Notes under the pieces: model-generated
What the model saw: only the letters and a program-made list of their open reading frames with translations
Databases searched by the model: none
Told to the model about the DNA's origin: nothing
Assembly: GCA_016288205.1 (NCBI GenBank)
Contig: JAEEYO010000052.1
Coordinates: forward strand, 1 to 64,000
Length of the DNA stretch: 64,000 nucleotides
Source of the DNA: Treponema sp.
GTDB lineage: Bacteria > Spirochaetota > Spirochaetia > Treponematales > Treponemataceae
Direction of reading: 5' to 3'
Made by a program: the position numbers and the translations under genes
Part shown: positions 1 to 6,199 of the stretch, one piece after another
Position numbering within the stretch: the stretch's first letter is position 1
Layout: every line of letters starts with the position of its first letter

Positions 1-21
1 AGCCGCGGCGGCTGGTATCGC
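1..21 (+). repeat. Shared recombination-type repeat, copy A (21 bp visible)
   Basis: The first 21 bases of the window are identical to the first 21 bases of the 56-bp inverted repeat at 2416-2471 (minus) and 4138-4193 (plus). The repeat opens with the near-perfect palindrome AGCCGCGGCGGCT (arms AGCCGC/GCGGCT around a central G), which encodes the Ala run of the signal peptide. Beyond base 21 copy A diverges. The window edge falls exactly on the repeat's first base, so the left boundary cannot be checked. Confidence 0.75.
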
Positions 22-1126
22 TTTTGCGGCAGAAGCTAACGTGACTGCAAGAGGTGAAATCAACGTTTTGCAGTTCAATTCTATATCTGGAGCAAAACCG
101 ACGGTGTTCAGCACTTCCAACACCAACGATGATCGCTATGAGTGGGATAACGGTGGTTTCAAGTTCGATTTCAGCGGAGAGAAGGCTGGTGGAAGCTTCG
201 TAGTTGACGGTTGGTCTCACGGAAACTCTCCCATCGAATCAATGACCGTTTGGTGCAAGCCTATTGACATGCTCAAGCTCAGCATCGGTGACCAGAATGT
301 CAGCAGCAACCAGGAGTCTATCGATTGGTCAAAGATTTATGACAATAGCACAAAGGGCTTCGGCATTTCTCTTTATCCTGTAGATGGATTCTCATTTGAT
401 TTCATTGTTGGAAAAGACGGATATGGCGCATGGCTTGAGAACGATGTAATCAGCAAGGTTCTCGCAAAGGCATCTTACAGTGCAGATTTCGGAACTGCTT
501 TCGCTTTCTTCGGATTCCAGGGAGAGACTCGCACTCTGCCAGCTGGCACACACTATGGATATTATACAGAGGACGGTGACTCCTGGAAGTATGGTATTGT
601 TAACGCAGCTGGTAGCAACGTTGATGCACTTGGTGAGGAGTATGAGGCCACCAAGAATAAGGATGGAAAGGTAGACTTCGGAGCTGGTTTCTCAGGATCC
701 GCCGGCCCAATCAGCTTCTTCGCAGATGTACTCGCCACAATCAAGCCGCAGGCAGACAAGGCATTTGATAACTTCACATTTGACGCTTTCGCAAGCTTCT
801 CTCAGGATGCTCTGACAGCTAAGGCTTATGTAAAGGCTGCCATCAACCCCAACAAGGAGGAAGAGGAGAAGACTGACATTGGCTTTATGCTCAAGGGTGA
901 GTACAACCTTGGTCTTGTTACACCTTACGTCGAAATCAAATCAGGTGATGTGATCGCTAAAGATGGAAACATTGGTCTTGTAATCCAGCCAGGATTTACT
1001 ACAAATGTTGGTGAGTGTGCAATCGATGTTTCTTGTAATGCAACGATCAAGTCTGCTGGTAGCGCAACTTCTCCTGACATTCCTTTCCAGGTTAGTGTTC
1101 CTGTAACTTTCAAGGTTAAGTTCTAA
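2..1126 (+). CDS. Outer-membrane beta-barrel protein, cassette A (5' end outside window)
   Basis: Porin-like outer-membrane protein, paralogous to the genes at 1301-2503 and 4139-5350. The window opens inside the signal peptide: the first codons read AAAGIAFAAEANV, matching the end of the middle gene's signal peptide (AAAAGIAMAAEV) in the same codon phase. Family landmarks follow: FSGEKAGG, KPIDML, NQESIDW, GAGFSGSAGPISFF, and a C-terminal phenylalanine (KVKF) as expected of a BAM substrate. It is more diverged than the other two are from each other, and lacks their acidic Asp/Glu/Ala-rich insert. A terminator almost identical to that of cassette C follows. No start codon or promoter is visible, so whether this copy is expressed cannot be decided here. 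Membership of the paralogous family is clear; porin function is inferred. Confidence 0.8.
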   Translation, partial: AAAAGIAFAAEANVTARGEINVLQFNSISGAKPTVFSTSNTNDDRYEWDNGGFKFDFSGEKAGGSFVVDGWSHGNSPIESMTVWCKPIDMLKLSIGDQNVSSNQESIDWSKIYDNSTKGFGISLYPVDGFSFDFIVGKDGYGAWLENDVISKVLAKASYSADFGTAFAFFGFQGETRTLPAGTHYGYYTEDGDSWKYGIVNAAGSNVDALGEEYEATKNKDGKVDFGAGFSGSAGPISFFADVLATIKPQADKAFDNFTFDAFASFSQDALTAKAYVKAAINPNKEEEEKTDIGFMLKGEYNLGLVTPYVEIKSGDVIAKDGNIGLVIQPGFTTNVGECAIDVSCNATIKSAGSATSPDIPFQVSVPVTFKVKF

Positions 1127-1155
1127 TCTTAAAGTTTAATGCTTTGTTAAACCAC

Positions 1156-1190
1156 AAAGGGCATCAGTCGCAAGGCTGGTGCCTTTTTTT
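1156..1190 (+). terminator. Terminator after cassette A
   Basis: Imperfect stem AAAGGGCATCAG / CTGGTGCCTTT around a short loop, followed by a T run. It lies in a 41-bp block (1153-1193) identical to the block at 5377-5417 after cassette C, so cassettes A and C share downstream as well as upstream sequence. Confidence 0.85.
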
Positions 1191-1231
1191 ATGCAATAAT
1201 TACATGAAAATTTGAACAGCACATTTTAAAA

Positions 1232-1265
1232 TTAAAAACCGGGGTCTGACTTTCGCCAAACCCCG
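1232..1265 (-). terminator. Terminator after cassette B
   Basis: On the minus strand CGGGGT pairs with ACCCCG around a 14-nt loop and is followed by a T-rich run. It ends the minus-strand outer-membrane gene and differs from the terminator shared by cassettes A and C. Confidence 0.75.
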
Positions 1266-1300
1266 TTCATCTCAGTTTAACAGTATGTTAAACGGTTAGA

Positions 1301-2503
1301 TTAGAATGCAACCTTGAAGCTGACAGGTACGCTGAAGCTGAAGTCCTTCTTTGCAGAGATGTCAACAGCTGCCTCGATTTCACACTCACCAACGCTGAAC
1401 TTAACACCAGGTTTGATTCCCATGCTGAAATCCTTAGTGATGAAGTCGCTGTCGTTTCCAGCCTGGAGGAACAGTGTGTAGTCACCAACTGTGTAGTCAA
1501 GTCTTGCGAGGAATCCGAGAGCAATCTTGTCAATTGCCTTTGTGTCGCTGTCGCAGTTAGCATCGAACTCGAAAGGTACCCAGAACTTTGCTGAGAGGGC
1601 ATCGATTGTTGTCTCAGCATAAGCCTCAACGCGAACCCTGTCAAATACTGTCTTATCGGCATCATTGAACTTTGGTCCCATGAAGCCGAGCACGTTCACG
1701 AAGAATGAGAGCGGGTCAACTGAACCAGCATAACCTGCTCCGAACTTAAGTTCCTTGAAGCTCTTGTTTCCACTGAACATTGCGCTTACAGTACCGAAAT
1801 CTGCACCGTAGTGCATCATGAAACCAAGCTCGTTAATCTCAGGATCATCAAGTGCATCTACTGCCGCATCTACAGCATCGTTGTATGAATCGATGTATGC
1901 GTCCTTCTGATCATCTGTAAGGGCTTCCCACGCTGCAGCAGTCAAACCAGAATAAGCCTGAGCACTTCCCATTCCAGCAGATGAAGTTACAAGCTTTTTC
2001 TTGTCCTTGAACCAAGCTGATCCCCATGTGGAAGAAACCATTGCATCGAAAGAGAGTCCCTCAACAGGCTCAAGAGTGAGCTTGAGGTTTCCTGTGTTGT
2101 GGTCATCGTTGCCGATTGCAGATTGTGAGCGGTACCAGTCGATTTTCTCCTGGTTAAGGGTAATCTTGAAATCACCAACTTCAACCTTGAACATGTCGAT
2201 CGGCTTAAACCAGATGTCCCAGCCTGCCATAAGCGGATATCCGCCTTTGTCGTTATAATCATGCTTGTTCTGATCAGTAAGCTTCAGAGTTCCGCCAGCT
2301 TTCTCTCCAGAAATTGAGAACTGGATAGGTGCATGATAGAACTGGTTGTCATGATTGATGGTCAAAGCTGTTACACCACCGTTGTCAGCTGTGTTTACAT
2401 TGAGCACATCTACATTGAGGCGTACACCCGCACTGACCTCTGCTGCCATGGCGATACCAGCCGCCGCGGCTACCATTGCTGTAATGGCAATAATCTTTTT
2501 CAT
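1301..2503 (-). CDS. Outer-membrane beta-barrel protein, cassette B (intact, promoter-proximal)
   Basis: Secreted porin-like protein of 400 aa. The start at 2503 is chosen because AGGAGG lies 7 nt upstream and a signal peptide follows at once (MKKIIAITAMVAAAAGIAMA, cleavage near AMA-AE). The body has repeated amphipathic strand-like stretches, an acidic helical-looking insert near residues 200-230, and ends in SFKVAF with the terminal Phe typical of outer-membrane barrels. Most of it is nearly identical to cassette C, with divergence concentrated in the insert. Of the three copies this is the only one seen with promoter (2551-2579), ribosome site and complete signal peptide, so it is probably the expressed copy in this orientation. 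Outer-membrane location is well supported; channel activity is inferred. Confidence 0.85.
   Translation of the reverse strand: MKKIIAITAMVAAAAGIAMAAEVSAGVRLNVDVLNVNTADNGGVTALTINHDNQFYHAPIQFSISGEKAGGTLKLTDQNKHDYNDKGGYPLMAGWDIWFKPIDMFKVEVGDFKITLNQEKIDWYRSQSAIGNDDHNTGNLKLTLEPVEGLSFDAMVSSTWGSAWFKDKKKLVTSSAGMGSAQAYSGLTAAAWEALTDDQKDAYIDSYNDAVDAAVDALDDPEINELGFMMHYGADFGTVSAMFSGNKSFKELKFGAGYAGSVDPLSFFVNVLGFMGPKFNDADKTVFDRVRVEAYAETTIDALSAKFWVPFEFDANCDSDTKAIDKIALGFLARLDYTVGDYTLFLQAGNDSDFITKDFSMGIKPGVKFSVGECEIEAAVDISAKKDFSFSVPVSFKVAF
2416..2471 (-). repeat. 56-bp inverted repeat, copy B
   Basis: Read on the minus strand, these 56 bases are identical to 4138-4193 on the plus strand. Identity starts abruptly at the palindrome AGCCGCGGCGGCT and covers codons 12-30 of cassette B, in the same codon phase as in cassette C. 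The base before it and the base after it both differ between copies, so the boundaries are sharp. Confidence 0.95.
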
Positions 2504-2550
2504 AAGAATTCCTCCTATTTTTTTGGGTACTCTTTGTACCTTGTAATTCA

Positions 2551-2579
2551 ACGATAACACATTTTTCGCTTCTCGTCAA
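2551..2579 (-). promoter_or_regulatory. Promoter of cassette B
   Basis: On the minus strand TTGACG and TATCGT are separated by 17 nt, placing a start site about 40 nt upstream of the ATG at 2503. It is the only good sigma70-type promoter found for the three outer-membrane cassettes and lies inside the candidate invertible segment. Confidence 0.6.
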
Positions 2580-2616
2580 ATTCTTTTTTAAACTTTTTGT
2601 TATTTTTTGAAAATTT

Positions 2617-2645
2617 TTTTCCTGTCGAAAAAATCGACAGGAAAA
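2617..2645. repeat. Perfect 12-bp inverted repeat between rpn tail and promoter
   Basis: TTTTCCTGTCGA and TCGACAGGAAAA are separated by AAAAA. Neither strand shows a clean T run after the stem, so it is not a typical intrinsic terminator. It sits about 40 bp upstream of the cassette B promoter and could be an operator, a transcription block or a recombinase site. Confidence 0.6.
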
Positions 2646-2775
2646 CCGACATTCCTCTTTATATTACGGAGATTTACCCATGAATAAATTATGAAAAATT
2701 TGATTTATTGACTATATTTTTTTTATTTTTTCAAAATTTTGCCGTACAAAAATATAGAATTTTATTATCATTGCT

Positions 2776-3072
2776 TTATCTGTTATGGATAAAATCCTCT
2801 GGTTTCACATCTTCTTCTTTGAATCTGTTAAAAAATACAGAGGGATTGCCTAACGACATAATCGCTAAAGCTTTAGTTTTTTCCATTACTTTGTCAAGTG
2901 GCACGTTCATTTTCTCTGCGGCAAGCTTAGGATCTACATTGAATTCCTTTACGGCAACCACAGCTGCTTCAACAGCTCCTTGTGTTTTGCCCCTGCTGAG
3001 GCCCAGCTGCATTCCTTCCGCAAGAGCCGCCTGCCTCTCTTCCCTGCGTATGTCCATTTCACGTAGATTCAT
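2776..3072 (-). CDS. Duplicated Rpn C-terminal tail, candidate RpnS-like small protein
   Basis: This 98-aa ORF begins MNLREMDIRRE and repeats the C-terminal tail of the rpn gene just upstream (shared AVVA, DPKLAAEKMN, PLDKVMEK). Homology extends back to about 3097, so the unit arose by tandem duplication and is out of frame with the upstream gene. It keeps its own AAGGAGG 11 nt before the ATG. E. coli rpn genes are known to make a small inhibitor of the nuclease from an internal start in this same C-terminal region, so the ORF may be a free-standing RpnS-type antitoxin. The alternative is a frameshifted remnant of the original gene end. Its own end (FFNRFKEEDVKPEDFIHNR) looks like a natural C-terminus. 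Confidence 0.5.
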   Translation of the reverse strand: MNLREMDIRREERQAALAEGMQLGLSRGKTQGAVEAAVVAVKEFNVDPKLAAEKMNVPLDKVMEKTKALAIMSLGNPSVFFNRFKEEDVKPEDFIHNR

Positions 3073-3913
3073 GGTGGCATAAACCTCCTTGAACTGCTAA
3101 TTTTTCCATCACTTTGTCAAGTGGCGCATTCATTTTCTCTGCGGCAAGCTTAGGATCTATGTTAAAATCTCTGATGGCGACCACGGCATCATCAACGGAT
3201 TTCTGTATTTTGCCCTCGGCAATCGCTTCCCTGCGTATGTCCATCTCCCGTAAATTCATAGCGGCATAGACCTCCTTGAACTGCTCGTCTTCCTTCAACT
3301 TAGCGACCCTGCTTTTTAGCCGGTTCGAAAAATCATCATCGCCCGCGTCGTTCGTTCGGACGAACCTGAGAAAATCCCTTACTTTCTCGTCCTTTTCCCT
3401 TTCGCACGCACTTGCATTATAAATCATTTTCGTAGTTTTGTCACCGAAATTCAGCCCGTCAAGCTCACGGCATTTTGTCGTGAAGGTGTAGCGCGGAAGT
3501 CCGAGCTCCCTGCCGTCCTCATCCTTGAAAGGGTCGCTCTTGCAGATGAAGAGCACGTAGCTCGATTTCATGTCGGCATAGCTCTGTCCCTTCATCAGGC
3601 TGTCCATGTCTATCATGCTCTGATAGTACCGCGACCTGAGCCCGATTTCCCTCTGCGGGTAGGACAGCATCTCTATGTCGATTATTCTCTCCGGATCCTT
3701 GAGATAAACGTCAAGCCTTACGCCCTTGCTTGAAAAATACGGTGCGATGGTCTTCTCAAGCTCCGGGTACTCGACGCGGCTCACCTTAAGATGAAGAAGC
3801 CTCTCAATCAGCTCCGAGCATAAGCCGGGGTCGCGCATGACGGCCTGGAACATTCCGTCGTCTGTGAAGGTAAGCTCCTCCACGGATTTGTAGCGGTAGA
3901 ATGATGTACTCAT
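3059..3913 (-). CDS. rpn: Rpn family recombination-promoting nuclease / PD-(D/E)XK putative transposase
   Basis: 284 aa. The start at 3913 (MSTSFYRYK) is preceded by AGGAG at good spacing; the longer upstream reading lacks a ribosome site. The PD-(D/E)XK core is visible near residues 60-85 (RLDVYL, then IIDIEML), and the central YVLFICKSDPF, GLPRYTF and Asn-Ala-Ser-Ala region is typical of this family. Such proteins are DNases; E. coli members raise RecA-independent recombination and some act in phage defence. The C-terminal helical tail contains an in-frame ATG at 3259 with AAGGAGG 11 nt upstream, the arrangement used for the intragenic RpnS inhibitor in E. coli. A tandem duplication of the tail cuts this frame short (ends LAVQGGLCHHEST). 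The gene lies inside the candidate invertible segment. Confidence 0.85.
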   Translation of the reverse strand: MSTSFYRYKSVEELTFTDDGMFQAVMRDPGLCSELIERLLHLKVSRVEYPELEKTIAPYFSSKGVRLDVYLKDPERIIDIEMLSYPQREIGLRSRYYQSMIDMDSLMKGQSYADMKSSYVLFICKSDPFKDEDGRELGLPRYTFTTKCRELDGLNFGDKTTKMIYNASACEREKDEKVRDFLRFVRTNDAGDDDFSNRLKSRVAKLKEDEQFKEVYAAMNLREMDIRREAIAEGKIQKSVDDAVVAIRDFNIDPKLAAEKMNAPLDKVMEKLAVQGGLCHHEST

Positions 3914-3957
3914 ATATTCTCCTGGGGTTGTTGAGTCGTGGGGAAAAATCTCCACAC

Positions 3958-3995
3958 ATAGTAATAGTCCCCAAAAGTGCGCCACGGTAATCAAA
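3958..3995 (-). promoter_or_regulatory. Shared upstream motif, copy 1 (before rpn)
   Basis: On the minus strand TTTGATTACCGTG is followed after about 15 nt by CTATTACTAT. The same two blocks, with 1 nt different spacing, lie at 12681-12717 before the secreted EEP hydrolase gene. The right block could supply a -10 box (TATTAC or TACTAT) and the left block an activator or operator site. Repetition before two unrelated genes suggests a common regulator. Confidence 0.45.
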
Positions 3996-4137
3996 ATGGA
4001 AGATTTTTTTGAAAAAATATGGAAAAAAAGCAAATTTTTACGGAAATTTGCAGAATTTTGAACACGTGTGATTTTGGTTAATCCCTGGAATTTGTTTTAT
4101 TACAAATAAATAGATTGGGTGTAACATGGGCGTTGCC

Positions 4138-4193
4138 AGCCGCGGCGGCTGGTATCGCCATGGCAGCAGAGGTCAGTGCGGGTGTACGCCTCA
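4138..4193 (+). repeat. 56-bp inverted repeat, copy C
   Basis: Identical to the reverse complement of 2416-2471. It forms the very 5' edge of homology of cassette C: the sequence directly upstream (ending GGGCGTTGCC) has no similarity to the start region of cassette B. Confidence 0.95.
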
Positions 4194-5350
4194 CAGTTGA
4201 TGCACTCAATGTAAATACAGCTCCCAACGGTGGTGTAACTGCTTTGACCATCAATCATGAAAACCAGTTCTATCATGCACCTATCCAGTTCTCTATCTCA
4301 GGAGAAAAGGCCGGTGGAACTCTTAAGCTTACAGACGTAACTAGCAACGATGCTATTACAGCAGGCTGGGACATTTGGTTCAAGCCGATCGACATGTTCA
4401 AGGTTGAGATTGGTGATTTCAAGATTACCCTTAACCAGGAGAAAATCGACTGGTACCGCACACAATCTACAATCGGTAATGATGACCACAATACAGGAAA
4501 CCTCAAGTTGACTCTTGAGCCTGTTGAGGGATTCACATTCGACGCCATGGTTTCTTCCAAATGGGGTTCAGCTTGGTTCAAGGACGCGAAGACTGTTGCC
4601 ATCGCAGAGCTGGAATCAAAAGGGCCGAAAGAGGACTTTAAGGATGCCTATGTAGCACTTGTAACAGGTTCAGCAACAGCAACATGGGCCGATTTGACCG
4701 ATGCACAGAAAGCAGCATATGACGAGTTCTATGAGGAGCACGAAAGCGACATCGTTGATGCCTATAACGATATGTTGGATGACTACATTGATGACCACGA
4801 CATTGATGCGGCAATCAGCGAGCTCGGATTCATGATGCACTATGGCGCAGACTTCGGTACTGTAAGCGCAATGTTCAGTGCAAACAGCAACTTCAAGGCT
4901 CTTAAGTTCGGAGCAGGTTATGCCGGTTCAGTTGATCCGTTCTCATTCTTCGTAAACGTACTCGGATTCACAGCTGCAAAGTATAACGATGCAGACAAGA
5001 CGGCATTTGACAAGGTTCGCGTTGAGGCTTATGCTGAGACAACAATCGATGCTCTCTCAGCAAAGTTCTGGGTTCCGTTCGAGTTCAAGACAAATGTTGA
5101 CAGCGACACCAAGGCTATTGACAAGATTGCCCTCGGATTCCTCGCAAGACTTGACTATACAGTCGGTGACTACACACTGTTCCTCCAGACAGGAAACGAC
5201 AGCGACTTCATCACTAAGGATTTCAGCATGCAGATTAAACCTGGTGTTAAGTTCAACGTTGGTGAGTGCGCAGTCGAGGCTGCTGTTGACATCTCAGCAA
5301 AGAAGGACTTCAGCTTCAGCGTACCTGTTAGCTTCATGGTTAAGTTCTAA
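4139..5350 (+). CDS. Outer-membrane beta-barrel protein, silent cassette C (no start codon or signal-peptide start)
   Basis: Reading frame homologous to cassette B from the signal-peptide Ala run to the C-terminal MVKF. It lacks codons 1-11, the AGGAGG site and any convincing promoter. The only upstream in-frame start is a TTG at 4115 giving an unrelated, non-hydrophobic leader; the first in-frame ATG (4160) would remove the signal peptide. The frame is open throughout, so it is kept under selection or was recently active. The main difference from cassette B is a longer acidic insert around 4600-4810. I read it as a silent cassette that becomes translatable when the 2472-4137 segment inverts. 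A simple 5'-truncated pseudogene is the alternative. Confidence 0.75.
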   Translation, partial: AAAAGIAMAAEVSAGVRLTVDALNVNTAPNGGVTALTINHENQFYHAPIQFSISGEKAGGTLKLTDVTSNDAITAGWDIWFKPIDMFKVEIGDFKITLNQEKIDWYRTQSTIGNDDHNTGNLKLTLEPVEGFTFDAMVSSKWGSAWFKDAKTVAIAELESKGPKEDFKDAYVALVTGSATATWADLTDAQKAAYDEFYEEHESDIVDAYNDMLDDYIDDHDIDAAISELGFMMHYGADFGTVSAMFSANSNFKALKFGAGYAGSVDPFSFFVNVLGFTAAKYNDADKTAFDKVRVEAYAETTIDALSAKFWVPFEFKTNVDSDTKAIDKIALGFLARLDYTVGDYTLFLQTGNDSDFITKDFSMQIKPGVKFNVGECAVEAAVDISAKKDFSFSVPVSFMVKF

Positions 5351-5379
5351 TCTAAACGTTTAACATACTGTTAAATCAC

Positions 5380-5414
5380 AAAGGGCATCAGTCGCAAGGC
5401 TGGTGCCTTTTTTT
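5380..5414 (+). terminator. Terminator after cassette C
   Basis: Same stem-loop and T run as at 1156-1190, within the 41-bp identical block 5377-5417. Retention of a good terminator on a cassette without a start supports occasional expression. Confidence 0.85.
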
Positions 5415-5583
5415 ATGGCAGTGACTTCCTTTATGGAAAATTCCCCATATCACATAATGTAATTTAGACGAATTTGTTTTCTTCCGAAGTTCTTCCGAAA
5501 AAAATCTGCCCCAACAAGCAAAAAGATTCGATAAGATTAAAATCGCGTAAATATAGATTGCGACGAAACACGGCTTATGGGTG

Positions 5584-5622
5584 GTAAAACAAAAATGATT
5601 TGCCAAATTTCCCCGGGCAAAC
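5584..5622 (-). terminator. Terminator of the glmS-glnA-ANTAR operon
   Basis: Just after the ANTAR gene stop, the minus strand has GTTTGCC pairing with GGCAAAT (one G-T pair) around a 12-nt loop, followed by a T-rich run. Confidence 0.55.
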
Positions 5623-5625
5623 CCC

Positions 5626-6198
5626 TTATCCGTAGATCCTGAGTATGTTCTCGGCGGTGAGAAAGCGGTTCTGCCTCAAATCCATGCTCTGCTTCTCAAT
5701 GTAGTGCTGCGCCTGGGGCTCGGTCATCTTGAGGACCTGGATCAGAACAAGTTTCGCCCTGTCAACCAAGCGGATTTCCTCAATCTTTTTCTGGAGCCTC
5801 TGGTTCTCGTTCTCAAGATTCTGGAGACGACGGCGACTCACACAAAGAAGCTTCGCGGCCTGATAGAAAAAATCCGGGGTGGTCGGCTTGGAAAGGGCAA
5901 AGACACCGTAATCCTCAACGCGCTCCCCCACCTCGAAAACCATGCCGTGATCCACAATCAGGATTACTCCGGCGGTGGTCTTCTCTGCGGCGGTAACGGC
6001 AAGGTCATCCCCCATCTCGTCGGGCAGGGGAGTGTCTATCACAATCAGCTCGAAATCCGACTCCATGATGGTGCGACGGGCCTGTGCGCCGTTTTGGGCA
6101 GTGGCGATTCTGGAAATGTTCTCGGAGCGCATGAAGTCCGAGACTATCCCCATGGTTGAGCTGGTGTTGCTCACAATCAGTACAGATTCCACCGTCAT
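5626..6198 (-). CDS. ANTAR-domain RNA-binding regulator with degenerate receiver
   Basis: 190 aa. Residues 1-115 have the response-regulator fold with the acceptor-position Asp55 (IVIDTPLP) and a KP pair, but the acidic pair normally after strand 1 is replaced by Asn-Thr (VSNTSS), so metal-dependent phosphorylation is doubtful. A coiled-coil linker (NLENENQRLQKKIEE) leads to a C-terminal ANTAR domain at about 125-187 (RAKLVLIQ, EAQ-like three-helix pattern, FLTAENILR). ANTAR proteins bind paired hairpins in mRNA leaders and prevent termination. The gene starts 2 nt after the glnA stop, so it is made with glutamine synthetase and probably controls nitrogen-assimilation transcripts. No ANTAR target hairpins were seen in the short gaps of this operon, so targets are likely elsewhere. 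Confidence 0.85.
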   Translation of the reverse strand: MTVESVLIVSNTSSTMGIVSDFMRSENISRIATAQNGAQARRTIMESDFELIVIDTPLPDEMGDDLAVTAAEKTTAGVILIVDHGMVFEVGERVEDYGVFALSKPTTPDFFYQAAKLLCVSRRRLQNLENENQRLQKKIEEIRLVDRAKLVLIQVLKMTEPQAQHYIEKQSMDLRQNRFLTAENILRIYG

Positions 6199-6199
6199 T

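Larger units (their letters stand above)
2472..4137. other. Candidate invertible segment carrying promoter, start codon and rpn
   Basis: The 1,666 bp between the inverted 56-bp repeats contain the leftward promoter, AGGAGG and first 11 codons of cassette B, a perfect 12-bp inverted repeat (2617-2645), and an Rpn-family nuclease gene with a duplicated tail. Inversion would place promoter, ribosome site and signal-peptide start in frame ahead of cassette C and leave cassette B without a start. The structure is seen in the sequence; that inversion actually happens is inferred. Confidence 0.55.

Noticed and set aside
3059..3913. A classical insertion sequence around the rpn gene
   Set aside because: Although such proteins are often labelled transposases, no terminal inverted repeats with target duplication flank the gene itself; the inverted repeats here belong to the outer-membrane genes.
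4115..4138. TTG at 4115 as a real start for cassette C
   Set aside because: No ribosome site or promoter, and the resulting leader is not hydrophobic; homology to the family begins only at the repeat.
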